64,000 nucleotides of DNA from DASYRM01 sp036004405 (lineage in GTDB: Bacteria; Acidobacteriota; Vicinamibacteria; Vicinamibacterales; UBA2999), in contig DASYRM010000159.1 in assembly GCA_036004405.1 (NCBI GenBank), forward strand, positions 1-64,000, written 5' to 3'. The notes beneath the pieces were generated by a model, which saw nothing but the letters and a program-made list of their open reading frames with translations, searched no databases and was not told the DNA's origin. Shown here piece after piece: positions 23,020-31,619 of this stretch. Within the stretch, counting starts at the first letter, position 1; the number at the start of each line of letters is the position of its first letter. Position numbers and translations under genes: made by a program.

Positions 23020-25752
23020 CTACGACTTTGCGTCGCGCCAGTTGTCGGCGTAGCCGACGTCGACGTCGAGCGGCACTGCTAGCTTGACGGCGTTCTGCAT
23101 CAGCTCCTTGACCATCGCCGACGCCTCCTCGGCCTGCTCCTTCGGCGATTCGAACACGAGCTCGTCGTGTACCGTCAGGATCATGCGCGTGCGGGGGCCG
23201 GACGTGCCGGCTGAGTGCGCGAGCGCGGTGTGGATGTCGATCATCGCGCGCTTGAGGACGTCGGCCGCCGTGCCCTGGATCGGCATGTTGATGGTGGCGC
23301 GCTCGGCGGCCATGCGGATCTGCCCGTTGCGGCTGTTCAATTCGGGGACCAGCCTCCGCCGGCCGAACATGGTCTTCACCACGCCGGTGCGCCGCGCCTC
23401 CTCGACGGTGGCGTCGATGTAGCCGCGCACCTTGGGAAACCCGGCGAAGTAGGCGTCGATGAACGTCTGCGCCGCTTCTTTGGTGACGCCGATGTCCTTG
23501 GCCAGCGTGAACGCGGTCTTTCCGTAGAGCAGCGCGTAGTTGATGATCTTGGCGCGCCGGCGCAGCTCGTGTTTGCTCAGACCGCTGTCGGCCCCGAACA
23601 CCTTCAGCGCGGTGCGGTCGTGAATGTCTTCGCCGACCCGGAACGATTCGATCAGCACGTCCTCGCCCGCGAGGTGCGCCAGCACGCGGAGCTCGATCTG
23701 CGAGTAGTCGGCTGAAATCAGCACGTGGCCGGGCGCGGCGATGAAGGCGCTCCGGATGTGCCGTCCGATCTCGGTGCGGATCGGGATGTTCTGCAGGTTG
23801 GGGTCGGAGCTGCTCAAGCGCCCGGTCGCGGCCACCGCCTGATTGAAGCTCGTATGCACGCGCCCGGTCTCGGGGTTGACGAGCAGCGGCAGGGCGTCCA
23901 CGTAGGTGCCCTTCAATTTGTGCAGGCCGCGGAACTCGAGAATCAGCTTCGGCAGCTCGTGGGTGAGCGCCAGTTCTTCCAGCACTTCCACGGCGGTGGA
24001 GGCCGACCGCGTCCCGCCGGTCTTCTTGATGACCGGCAGGTTCAGCCGCTCGAACAGCACTTCGCCAAGCTGTTTGGGCGAGCTGATGTTGAACTCGCCT
24101 CCGGCCAGCTCGTGGATCCGGCCGGTGAGCGCCAGCAGCTGGTTCTCGAGCTGCACACCCTGCCGCGCCAGCGCGTCGGTATCCACCCGGATGCCGGCAC
24201 GCTCGATGTCCGCGAGCACGTCCACGAGCGGCAGCTCCAAATCGCGGTTGACGGCTGCAAGCTGCTCGGTCTCGAGCATCGGCGCCAGCTTGCGCGACAG
24301 CTGCCGTGCCACGTCCACGCGCTCGCACGCGAGCTTCAGCGCCGCCTCGGGCGACAGCTGCGAGAGCGGCACGGCGCGCACGCCCTTGCCCGCGACGCTT
24401 TCCTGATCGATGGCTCGGTAGCCGAGATGTTCCAGCGCGATCTCGGGCAGCCCGTGGCTCGATCGGTTCGCGTCGAGCAGGTAGCTGCCCAGCATCGCGT
24501 CGAACTCGACGCCGCGCAGCGTCACGCCGTGACGGGCCAGCAGGATGGTCTCCTGCTTCAAGTCGTGCCCCAGCTTCCTGACCGCAGGATCTTCGAGCAG
24601 CGGCTTCAGCCGGCTCACCACCGGCGGCAGCTCGAGCTGCTCGGGACGGCTGGCCGCGCTCAGCAGGTCGCCGCCCCCATCGCCGCTCTCGTGGCCGACC
24701 GGTACGTAGGCCGCCTGACGGTCGGCCACCGTGAACGTGAAGCCGACGATCGGGGCCCGCACGGCCGCGATGTCGTCGGTCACGATCCGTATGCCGAACT
24801 GCCCGGCGGCGGTCAGCCGGCCGACGAGCGCCTCGAACGCGGCCGCCGTCGTCACGAGCTCGTACTCGTGCGGCGTGGACTCCATGGTCGGCGCGTAGTC
24901 GTTGACGAGCGTGCGGAAGGCCAGGCGCGTGAACAGCTCGTAGCACTTCTCGCGCGACGCGCCGCGATAGGCCAGCGTCGCCAGGTCCACGTCGAGCGGC
25001 ACGTCGGTGCGGATGGTCACGAGCTCGCGGCTCTGCAGCGCATCTGCACGATGCTCGACCAGGGTGTCGCGCTGCTTGCCCTTGAGCTGTGACGCCGCGC
25101 CGTCGAGCAGGGCGTCCAGGCTCCCGAAGCGCGTCATCAGGTCGATCGCGCCCTTCTTCCCGATGCCCGGGACGCCCGCGACGTTGTCGCTGGTGTCGCC
25201 GACGAGCGCCAGCACGTCCACCACCTGCGACGGCGGCACGCCGAACTTGTGGACGACGCCGGCCTCGTCGAACCAGGTGCCCTCCTCGCGCGGGTCGTAC
25301 ACCTTCACGTGCGGGTCGGCCACGAGCTGGAAGAAATCCTTGTCGATCGAGACGATGGCCACGTCGTACCCGCCGCCCACCGCTTTCACCGCCAGCGTGC
25401 CGATGACATCGTCGGCCTCGTAGCCCGGCGAGGTGAGAATCGGGACGCCCATCGCTTCGCAGGCTTCGTGCACCCAGCCGATCTGTTCCGCGAGATCGTC
25501 CGGCATGGCGGCGCGGTTGGCCTTGTAGTCGCTCACGATCTCGTCGCGGAACGTCTTGCCGCGGAGGTCGAACGAGGCGGCGATGTAGGCCGGCGAGTGA
25601 TCGGCCATCAGCTTGCGCAGCATCGTCACGAACAGGTACACCGCGTGGGTCGTGGACCCTTCCTGGTTGGACAGGCCGCCGCCACGCATCGCGTGGTAGG
25701 CGCGGTACATCTGCGAGCTGCCGTCTATCAGGAAGAGCCGTGGGCGGGCCAT
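23020..25752 (-). CDS. polA: DNA polymerase I, proofreading site apparently inactive
   Basis: The product has 910 residues when started at ATG 25752 (MARPRLFLIDGSSQMYRAYHAM). The 5'-3' exonuclease domain (1-290) has YEADDVIGTLA and SIDKDFFQLV, then GDTSDNVAGVPGIGKKGA. The polymerase domain has SADYSQIELRVLAHLAGE, the O-helix RRRAKIINYALLYGKTAFTLA and LTVHDELVFE. In the middle domain the E. coli proofreading residues Asp355/Glu357 are replaced (FGIRIVT instead of FDTETDS) and Asp424 is Glu, so 3'-5' exonuclease is probably lost. The residue equivalent to E. coli Phe762 is Tyr. It functions in repair and Okazaki-fragment processing. Confidence 0.95.
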   Translation of the reverse strand: MARPRLFLIDGSSQMYRAYHAMRGGGLSNQEGSTTHAVYLFVTMLRKLMADHSPAYIAASFDLRGKTFRDEIVSDYKANRAAMPDDLAEQIGWVHEACEAMGVPILTSPGYEADDVIGTLAVKAVGGGYDVAIVSIDKDFFQLVADPHVKVYDPREEGTWFDEAGVVHKFGVPPSQVVDVLALVGDTSDNVAGVPGIGKKGAIDLMTRFGSLDALLDGAASQLKGKQRDTLVEHRADALQSRELVTIRTDVPLDVDLATLAYRGASREKCYELFTRLAFRTLVNDYAPTMESTPHEYELVTTAAAFEALVGRLTAAGQFGIRIVTDDIAAVRAPIVGFTFTVADRQAAYVPVGHESGDGGGDLLSAASRPEQLELPPVVSRLKPLLEDPAVRKLGHDLKQETILLARHGVTLRGVEFDAMLGSYLLDANRSSHGLPEIALEHLGYRAIDQESVAGKGVRAVPLSQLSPEAALKLACERVDVARQLSRKLAPMLETEQLAAVNRDLELPLVDVLADIERAGIRVDTDALARQGVQLENQLLALTGRIHELAGGEFNISSPKQLGEVLFERLNLPVIKKTGGTRSASTAVEVLEELALTHELPKLILEFRGLHKLKGTYVDALPLLVNPETGRVHTSFNQAVAATGRLSSSDPNLQNIPIRTEIGRHIRSAFIAAPGHVLISADYSQIELRVLAHLAGEDVLIESFRVGEDIHDRTALKVFGADSGLSKHELRRRAKIINYALLYGKTAFTLAKDIGVTKEAAQTFIDAYFAGFPKVRGYIDATVEEARRTGVVKTMFGRRRLVPELNSRNGQIRMAAERATINMPIQGTAADVLKRAMIDIHTALAHSAGTSGPRTRMILTVHDELVFESPKEQAEEASAMVKELMQNAVKLAVPLDVDVGYADNWRDAKS

Positions 25753-25785
25753 GAGACCGTTCGGGAAGGATATCATTGAGGATTC

Positions 25786-26517
25786 ATGCGGTTCGTCGCT
25801 CCGCTCATCTGCGCGCTCGCGCTGTCGGCGTGCAGCGTGCGCTCACCCTTCAGGCCGCTGCCTGAGTACGAGGAGGAGATCTACCTCGCGCTCGACGGCA
25901 CCGCGACGGTGAACGTCAACGCGTCGATTGCATCGCTCGTCGCGCTGCGCGGCGCCGACCTGCCGACCGATCCGCGGGCGCGCGTCGATCGCGCGGCGGT
26001 GCGCCGCTTCTTCCAGGGCCCCGGCGCGCGCGTGACGAGCGTCAGCCTCGCGCGCCGCCACACCCGGCGCTTTGCCCACGTCGCGATCGACGTGGACGAT
26101 GTCCGGAAGCTGTCGCAACTGGCGCCGTTTGCATGGTCGCGCTACCGGCTCGACGCCCGGGGCGACGCGGTGGACTTCCAGCAGCTCGTCGGCAAGTCGA
26201 CAGGACGGGCGGTGAGCAACGTCGGCTGGAACGGCTCCGAGATCGTGGCGTTCCGGATGCACATCCCGAGCGAGATCCTGTTTCACAACACCACGGGCAC
26301 GCAGCGGGGCAACATCCTGGAGTGGGATCAGCCGCTGGCGGCGCGGCTCGACGGAGAGCCGCTCGACCTGCAGGTGAACATGGAGCCGCGGTCGATTCTC
26401 TATTCGACGCTGCTCCTCTTTGGCGGGACGGTGCTGGCGGCGGCCGCGACGTTCGCGATCGTGATCTGGCTGATCGCCCGAAAGGGCCGGACTGCGGATG
26501 AAAGCGCCCGGGTCTAA
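25786..26517 (+). CDS. Lipoprotein with C-terminal membrane helix, function unknown
   Basis: The product has 243 residues. A lipobox-like signal (ALALSACSVRS) is followed by a beta-rich body (EEIYLALDGTATVNVNASIASLVALRG) and a strong membrane helix near the C-terminus (LLLFGGTVLAAAATFAIVIWLIA) with a basic tail. The order of signal, beta domain and C-terminal helix is reminiscent of LppM-like (DUF3153) proteins, but I cannot confirm that. It is divergent from polA with about 33 nt between start codons. Its stop codon TAA lies in the loop of palindrome P12. Confidence 0.6.
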   Translation: MRFVAPLICALALSACSVRSPFRPLPEYEEEIYLALDGTATVNVNASIASLVALRGADLPTDPRARVDRAAVRRFFQGPGARVTSVSLARRHTRRFAHVAIDVDDVRKLSQLAPFAWSRYRLDARGDAVDFQQLVGKSTGRAVSNVGWNGSEIVAFRMHIPSEILFHNTTGTQRGNILEWDQPLAARLDGEPLDLQVNMEPRSILYSTLLLFGGTVLAAAATFAIVIWLIARKGRTADESARV

Positions 26518-26590
26518 AAGACCCGGGCCCACGTACGTCTTTCGCAGGGGCCGCCTTCAGGCGGCCCGTCTTCAGGCGGCCCGTCTTCAG
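26506..26590. repeat. Palindrome cluster P12
   Basis: The arms GCCCGGGTCT and AGACCCGGGC around AAA (26506-26528) carry the TAA stop of the lipoprotein gene. A second hairpin with GGGCCGCCT and AGGCGGCCC around TC follows (26548-26567), then a third half unit TTCAGGCGGCCCGTC (26571-26585) that runs into the stop of the BON gene. All lie between convergent gene ends. Confidence 0.88.
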
Positions 26591-27144
26591 AGCTTCTCGA
26601 GCTCTTCCTTCGCTTCCTGCGTGGTCTTCAGCTCGTTCTTCACGTCGAACGAGAGGAAGTTCGAGGCGATGGAGCGGGCAATCATCCGGTCCACGTTGTT
26701 GTTCACCACGCCCTCGAGCGTCACGCGGCCGTGCTCCACGATGATGTGGATCGGCGGGTTCACCATCGAGCCGTAGCCGCGGAAGTGCGGGCTGCTGTAG
26801 ATGGCGCGCGCGATGCGGATGCGCAGGTCGTCGTCGAACTGCGAGACGGGCAGCTCCCTGATCCTGTTGACCACGCGGGTCACGCCGTCCACGCGGCCCA
26901 CGCGCCGTTCGATGTCGTGGCTCTTGTACGGCATGGTGACCCAGCCGGTCAGCACGACGGCGCCGCCGTTGATCTGCATGTTGACGCTGTCGAAAATCGT
27001 GAAGTGCGTGTAGTTGAGCACCTGCTTCTGCACCGCCTTGAACAGCTGCAGGTTTTCCTTATCGGCGGCCGCAGCCGGAGTGGTGAAGCCGAAGGCGCCG
27101 AGCCCGATGACGAGTGCCGCGGTGGCGGCGAGTTTCCTCAGCAT
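26587..27144 (-). CDS. Periplasmic protein with two BON domains
   Basis: The product has 185 residues when started at ATG 27144 (GGAGAG upstream). The signal peptide LRKLAATAALVIGLGAFGFTTPAAAA is followed by two BON units. The first is LFKAVQKQVLNYTHFTIFDSVNMQINGGAVVLTGWVTMPYKSHDIERRVGRVDGVTRVVN; the second is LRIRIARAIYSSPHF..PPIHIIVEHGRVTLEGVV. BON proteins bind phospholipid surfaces and stabilise the envelope under osmotic or other stress (OsmY-like). The gene appears monocistronic. Confidence 0.9.
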   Translation of the reverse strand: MLRKLAATAALVIGLGAFGFTTPAAAADKENLQLFKAVQKQVLNYTHFTIFDSVNMQINGGAVVLTGWVTMPYKSHDIERRVGRVDGVTRVVNRIRELPVSQFDDDLRIRIARAIYSSPHFRGYGSMVNPPIHIIVEHGRVTLEGVVNNNVDRMIARSIASNFLSFDVKNELKTTQEAKEELEKL

Positions 27145-27310
27145 GATGTCTCTCCGATCCAATCCAACATCGGGACCTACGGGCGCTTCGTGGCCCCGGA
27201 TTCACTAGATGCCTCTTACTGAGGCAAGAACCTTGCCAGCGCGGATCGTTCGGATTCTGACGAGGCGTTCAGGGAGAGTCTGACGATTGTCCTAACGGAG
27301 GGACACGTAG

Positions 27311-27357
27311 AGGCGAACCTTCAGGTTCGCCTGCTCAGGCGGACCTGAGGTCCGCCT
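27311..27357. repeat. Double palindrome P13
   Basis: The arms AGGCGAACCT and AGGTTCGCCT around TC (27311-27332) precede AGGCGGACCT and AGGTCCGCCT around G (27337-27357). The first stem has a G-to-A change matched by C-to-T on the other arm, a compensated pair relative to the second. The ZIP gene stop codon begins at the next base. A weak TGCCTC/GAGGCA hairpin at 27210-27226 lies in the same gap. Confidence 0.9.
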
Positions 27358-28089
27358 CTAGACGATCAGCATCGTCGCGATGCCGGCGGCGATGAGCAGG
27401 ATCTGCCGGAGCGAGCTGGCGTCGGTGCGGCCGCGATGCAACCCCGGAATGAGATCCGCCATCGCAACGTACAGAAAGCTCGCCGCGGAGAGCGAGAGGA
27501 AGTAGGGGAGCAGCGCCGGCACGCGGTCGAAGGCGAAGTAGGCCGCCAGCGCGCCCAGGATGCTGGCCAGGGCGGAAGCGACGTTGAGCATCAGCGCCTT
27601 GCTGCGCGAGTAGCCGGCGTGGAGGAGGATGGCGAAGTCGCCCACCTCTTGCGGGATCTCGTGCGCGGTCACGGCCACCGCGGTGCTGATGCCGAGCGGC
27701 AGCGACGTCATGGCCGCCGCCGCGATGACCGCGCCGTCCACGAAGTTGTGGAAGCCGTCGCCGACGACCACCGGCAGCACCGCGCCGTCGTGCACTTCGC
27801 AGTCGTGCGTATGGCAGTGGCGCCAGAGCACCAGCTTCTCCAGCACGAAGAACAGCAGGATGCCGAGGAGCAGCGTGGGAAAGACTTCACGCGCCGGGAG
27901 CTCTTCGAGCGCCTTCGGCAGGATCTCGAGCATCGACGCGCCGAGGAGGGCGCCGACGGCGTAGCTCACCAGCCACGGAATGAGTTTCGTGCGCGCGGGC
28001 TCCTTGATCAGCAGGATGCTGGACGCGACGAGCAGCCCACCCAGGCCGCCAAGGAGCGTCAGCCCGAGCACGAGGAGGAGCGTAGACAC
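27358..28089 (-). CDS. ZIP-family divalent metal transporter
   Basis: The product has 243 residues and about seven to eight membrane helices. The ZIP metal-transport motifs are in helices 4 and 5: GDGFHNFVDGAVIAAA (His, Asn, Asp) and TAHEIPQEVGDFAILLHAG (His-Glu ... Glu). Between helices 3 and 4 there is a short metal-binding loop rich in His and Cys (LWRHCHTHDCEVHDGA). It probably brings zinc or iron into the cytosol. It lies 26 nt downstream of the VWA gene in the same direction and may belong to that operon. Confidence 0.92.
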   Translation of the reverse strand: MSTLLLVLGLTLLGGLGGLLVASSILLIKEPARTKLIPWLVSYAVGALLGASMLEILPKALEELPAREVFPTLLLGILLFFVLEKLVLWRHCHTHDCEVHDGAVLPVVVGDGFHNFVDGAVIAAAAMTSLPLGISTAVAVTAHEIPQEVGDFAILLHAGYSRSKALMLNVASALASILGALAAYFAFDRVPALLPYFLSLSAASFLYVAMADLIPGLHRGRTDASSLRQILLIAAGIATMLIV

Positions 28090-28115
28090 GAAAGGCGATC
28101 ATAGCCCGCGACGCC

Positions 28116-29180
28116 CTACGACGCCGACGCCATATAACCACGCCGCGCCCGTACGATGAGGCGGCGGTCGCGGACCTCCACCCGGATCGCGTGCCAGCGG
28201 CCGTCGCGCCCCTCGGTGCTCGAATACGCCAGCGAATACTGTTTGCTCAACTCGTCGGCCAGCCGCGCGGTGGCGGCCTGCAGGTCGCCGAAGCCGCGGA
28301 CGATCTCGGTGCGGCCGCCGGTGTCGTCGGTCACTTCACGCAGCGCGTCAGGGTTCACACGCTCGCCGGTCGTGCGCGTCCACGTGCCGCCGCTGCCGCC
28401 GCCGCGGATGATCGGCGGGAACTGGATCGGCCCGCGCGGGCGTGACGGCGGAAACGGGTTGGGAACCGGGATCCCGATTGGCGGCTGCGTGCGCCCGGAT
28501 TCCGCCCGCACGGCGCCGTCCACGCCGAGCGCGTAGACCAGCACCTCGCTGTCCCGAATCTGCTGCCGGAGCAGCGGCACCGAGATGGTGCTGCTGGTGT
28601 CGTTGCCGTCCGAGATGACGAGCACCGCCTTCTTCTTGTGGCGGCCGGCCGCCGCAAGCGGCAGCGCCTTGGCCACGGCGTCATAGATCGCGGTCCCGCC
28701 CACCGGGTCCACGCGACTCACGGCCCGGCTGATCGCCGTGCGGTCGGTCGTCCAGGCCTGGGTGAGCCGCGCGGTGCTGGCGAACTCCATGAAGAACAGC
28801 TCGTCGTCTCGCCCGAGCAGGTCGTAGATGAAGCGATCGATGGCCGAGCGCGCTGCCGCCATCTTGTCGGCCGTCATGCTGCCGCTGGCGTCGAGCAGGA
28901 TGCCCAGGCTCACCGGCGTCCGCTCGTTGCTGAAGTGCGAGATCTCCTGCCGGCGGCCGTTCTCGAAGATCGCGAAGTCGTCCTTCGTGAGCGACGGCAT
29001 GAAGCGGCCGTCTTCGTCGGTGACGGTGGCGGTGACGTTGATCAGGTCCACGCCGCTCTTGAAGCGGAAGCCGTCCTGGGCGTGTGCGCCGAGGCCGCCG
29101 AGCACGGTTGCGAGCAGCAGCGGAAGCAGGATCGCTCGCAGCGGGTGGCGAACGACGGAGCGCGAGTGCTGTGAAGTCAT
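28116..29180 (-). CDS. VWA-domain secreted protein ('VWFA-related Acidobacterial domain' type)
   Basis: The product has 354 residues when started at ATG 29180, which overlaps the previous stop as ATGA. A signal peptide (HPLRAILLPLLLATVLGGLGAHA) precedes DLINVTATVTDEDGRFMPSLTKDDFAIFENGRRQEISHF, the hallmark N-terminal beta domain of the acidobacterial VWFA family. The von Willebrand A domain (about 90-330) has the MIDAS motif LDASGSM and the GGTAIYDAV threonine/aspartate site. A Pro-rich insert (IGIPVPNPFPPSRPRGP) splits the VWA domain. It should bind ligand through a divalent metal; the ligand is unknown. Confidence 0.9.
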   Translation of the reverse strand: MTSQHSRSVVRHPLRAILLPLLLATVLGGLGAHAQDGFRFKSGVDLINVTATVTDEDGRFMPSLTKDDFAIFENGRRQEISHFSNERTPVSLGILLDASGSMTADKMAAARSAIDRFIYDLLGRDDELFFMEFASTARLTQAWTTDRTAISRAVSRVDPVGGTAIYDAVAKALPLAAAGRHKKKAVLVISDGNDTSSTISVPLLRQQIRDSEVLVYALGVDGAVRAESGRTQPPIGIPVPNPFPPSRPRGPIQFPPIIRGGGSGGTWTRTTGERVNPDALREVTDDTGGRTEIVRGFGDLQAATARLADELSKQYSLAYSSTEGRDGRWHAIRVEVRDRRLIVRARRGYMASAS

Positions 29181-29782
29181 GGTGTGACACTGGCCGCCGT
29201 GCGCGCGGTGCGCAGGTCGACGTGCGTGAGCGGTCCGAGCGGGGTTTCGAAACGGACCTGGTAGCGGCGGACATCGTGACCCGAGACGGACACCTGGAAC
29301 GACGACTCGCCGCCGAGATCGAGAGCCGCGTCGTCGAGCGGCGCGTGCGCGCTGGCAACGACGTGGCCGGCCGCGTCCCGCCCGGTGACAACCGCTGTCA
29401 CCGGTGCGGTGTCGCGTCCGCGCACGCGCACGGTGCCGGTCACCGTGAGCAGGTCGCCGCTGCGATCGTGATGCATGTCGAGCAGTTCCAGCCCGTCCGG
29501 CTGGCGCGCCACGAGCGGCGCCGGCGTCGCGCGCGGGCCGCGGGTGACGAGCAGCGCCGCCACGACCAGCACGAGCGGCACGACGCCCGCCGCCATCATC
29601 CAGCCGTGCCGGGCCGGCTGTTCGGTCGCGAACGTCTCGAGCGCGCCGTCCATCGCGGCGGCGAGCGCCGCGACGCGCGCGTCGGAACGGCGCTGCGCCT
29701 CGCGACGCTGGCGCCAGGCCACCACCGCAAAGCCGGCAGCGGCCGCGAACGCCACGAACGCCAGCAGGGTCGGCGCGCTCAT
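29177..29782 (-). CDS. Small membrane protein with two helices and a periplasmic beta domain
   Basis: The product has 201 residues from ATG 29782, which overlaps the upstream gene as ATGA. Helix 1 (LLAFVAFAAAAGFAVVAW) and helix 2 (WMMAAGVVPLVLVVAALLVT) enclose a charged cytosolic loop. The rest is a beta-sandwich-like domain (LLTVTGTVRVRGRDTAPVTAVVTGRDAAGHVVASAHAPLD) that recalls FxLYD or DUF3426-like extracellular domains. It is the middle gene of the coupled TonB-fusion/VWA operon. No function is recognised. Confidence 0.65.
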   Translation of the reverse strand: MSAPTLLAFVAFAAAAGFAVVAWRQRREAQRRSDARVAALAAAMDGALETFATEQPARHGWMMAAGVVPLVLVVAALLVTRGPRATPAPLVARQPDGLELLDMHHDRSGDLLTVTGTVRVRGRDTAPVTAVVTGRDAAGHVVASAHAPLDDAALDLGGESSFQVSVSGHDVRRYQVRFETPLGPLTHVDLRTARTAASVTP

Positions 29783-30783
29783 CGCAAGTTGAACTCCATG
29801 GCCACTTCCACAGCAACATCCACCGGCTCGCCCGCGCGCCGCGCCGGCGCAAAGCGCCACTGGCGCACGGCGGCGGCCGCGCGTTCGTCGAGGCCGAAGC
29901 CGAGCCCGCGCGTCACGCGCGCCGATCCCACGGTGCCGTCGGCGCGCACGACCACCTCCATCAGCACGTCGCCGACGACGTTGGCCCGGCGCGCTTCCTC
30001 GGAGTACGTGGCCTTGACCTCCCGCAGCAGCCGCGGTGGCTCGATGCCGCTGCCGGGCCGGTACGGCCCGCCGCCGAAGCCGCGGTCCTCCCCGTCGCCG
30101 CCGCCCGCGCCCCGCCCGCGCCCGTTGCCGCCGTCGCGCCCCGTCCCCGCGCCGTCCACCCCGGGGCCGCCGCTGGCGAGGGTGCGCGCCGGCGCGTCGA
30201 TCTCGCCCTGGCGCCGGTCGATCGCCGCCGCAACGGGCGCCAGCGGTTTGACCGGAATCGGTTCCGGCTCGGGCGCCGCTGCGTGTGGCGCGACCTGGGG
30301 TACCGAGACCGCGTCGATTGCGTGTGCCTTCGCCGGCTCGATCAGGCGCGCGGCGGGGCGTGGCACGCGCGCGCCGCCACCACCGCCACCACCGCCCGGC
30401 CCGGGCTCGACGAGAAACACGAGATGGCTCGCCGGCGATGCGCCAGCCGTCGCTGAAACCGGCGCAGCCGTGCGGCCCAGGGCAAAGATCACGACGACCA
30501 CCGTGAGGTGGACCGCCATCGACCACGCGCCCGGCCGCGGCATGGCGCCCGGGCCGAGCGCGGCCGGCATGAACAGGTCATGTGCCACCGGCTGGGTGGC
30601 AAGCAGGGCCGCGTGTCGCAGCACGCGTGCGGCCGCCAGCGCGTCGGCCTCGGCCACGAAGCTGGTGCCAGGGATCGGGCGCAGGCGCCCGCGTGCCACG
30701 AGGGCCTCCACGGCGGACCGGTCCACGTACGCGGCCCGCGCGATCTCGTCGAGCGAGTACACCTCGGGCGGCCCTGCGGGCAT
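29779..30783 (-). CDS. TonB-family energy transducer with N-terminal MerR/excisionase-like HTH
   Basis: The product has 334 residues when started at ATG 30783. Residues 5-55 (VYSLDEIARAAYVDRSAVEALVARGRLRPI) look like a MerR/excisionase-type helix-turn-helix. A single membrane helix follows at about 90-108 (WSMAVHLTVVVVIFALG), then a Gly- and Pro-rich linker with an eight-Gly run and a TonB C-terminal domain (ATYSEEARRANVVGDVLMEVVVRADGTVGSARV..WRFAPARRAGEPVDVAVEVAMEF). The N-terminus would be cytosolic, so the HTH could touch DNA while the TonB domain reaches outer-membrane receptors. A hairpin (30796-30814) lies in its leader. It heads a coupled operon with the genes below. Confidence 0.8.
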   Translation of the reverse strand: MPAGPPEVYSLDEIARAAYVDRSAVEALVARGRLRPIPGTSFVAEADALAAARVLRHAALLATQPVAHDLFMPAALGPGAMPRPGAWSMAVHLTVVVVIFALGRTAAPVSATAGASPASHLVFLVEPGPGGGGGGGGARVPRPAARLIEPAKAHAIDAVSVPQVAPHAAAPEPEPIPVKPLAPVAAAIDRRQGEIDAPARTLASGGPGVDGAGTGRDGGNGRGRGAGGGDGEDRGFGGGPYRPGSGIEPPRLLREVKATYSEEARRANVVGDVLMEVVVRADGTVGSARVTRGLGFGLDERAAAAVRQWRFAPARRAGEPVDVAVEVAMEFNLR

Positions 30784-30897
30784 GGCAAAGAGATGGAGGC
30801 AAAACCCTTGCCTCACTTGGACCGGCCGTTTGCTGGCAAAAAGACCGGGTGGCGGTCTGCGGCATCCAAGCCGCCGTCCACGGGAGAGGGCGCGAAC

Positions 30898-31470
30898 CTA
30901 GGTCGTCCTCACGCCCTCGGCGAATTTCAGCCCTTCGCGATCGCCCAGGTCGCGCACCGCGCCAAAGCCCGCCTGCTGCAGTGCCGCCACCGTGCCGCCA
31001 CTGGCGTCGTACGCGGCCTGCGCGGCTGGAGCGGAACGGAGCATCGACCGTAGCCCGGTGGTCGTGCCGGCCTCGATGGCCATGATGCGCCCGCCGGGCC
31101 TGAGCAGGCGCCGGCAAGCCTCGAGGACGGCCGTACGCTCGTCGCCGCCGGCGGAGGCGAGCTGGCCGCGCGTGCTGTGAATCACCACGAGATCGAAGGC
31201 GCTCTCGTCGAACGGAAGGCGATCGAGCGGCCCGACGCGAACCTCGACGAGCACGCCCGCCTTCTTTGCGCCGCGGTTCACGAGCACCGCCTCGTCGTCG
31301 GTCGAGACCATGTGCGCCGCGGTGCCGCTCAAGCCGGTTTTCGCCGCGAGCTGGCCGGCGAGCCCCGCGTCGTCCACGCCGATTTGCAGCAGTCGTTCGC
31401 CGAGTTTCACGCCCGCCATCGACACTGCGAGCGGGTCGATATCGAGCCGGCGGAACGAGAACAGCGCCAT
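30898..31470 (-). CDS. SAM-dependent methyltransferase (class I)
   Basis: The product has 190 residues. The fold is Rossmann-like with a degenerate motif I (ERLLQIGVDDAGLAGQLAAKTG), motif II acid (GTAAHMVSTDDEAVLVNRGAKKAG) and the post-motif LPFDESAFDLVVIHST plus ACRRLLRPGGRIMAIEAG. This matches UbiE/Methyltransf_11-type enzymes; the substrate is unknown. The Gly-rich loop is unusual, since it lacks a clear GxGxG, so SAM binding may be weak. It is divergent from the inositol phosphate synthase gene and about 114 nt upstream of the TonB-fusion operon on the same strand. Confidence 0.7.
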   Translation of the reverse strand: MALFSFRRLDIDPLAVSMAGVKLGERLLQIGVDDAGLAGQLAAKTGLSGTAAHMVSTDDEAVLVNRGAKKAGVLVEVRVGPLDRLPFDESAFDLVVIHSTRGQLASAGGDERTAVLEACRRLLRPGGRIMAIEAGTTTGLRSMLRSAPAAQAAYDASGGTVAALQQAGFGAVRDLGDREGLKFAEGVRTT

Positions 31471-31501
31471 TCTCTTGATGATATAGTGGCCGGTTGTGAC
31501 T

Positions 31502-31584
31502 CAACCAGCCGAGGGCTCTGCCTCGGATATCCCCGCAGAGCCCTCCGCTGGTTGCCAGTATCTTTTGGCCGTGCTTCGCGCGGC
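31502..31584 (+). repeat. Composite intergenic element E1
   Basis: Hairpin A has outer arms CAACCAGC / GCTGGTTG (31502-31509, 31547-31554) and inner arms GAGGGCTCTGC / GCAGAGCCCTC (31511-31521, 31535-31545) with GGATAT in the loop. The linker CAGTATCTTTTG (31556-31567) leads to hairpin B (GCCGTGC-TTC-GCGCGGC, 31568-31584). It ends 35 nt before the ino1 start and is about 85 bp long. Confidence 0.8.
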
Positions 31585-31619
31585 GTGGCCCGCTATGCGA
31601 GTCACAAGGAGAACAAGAC

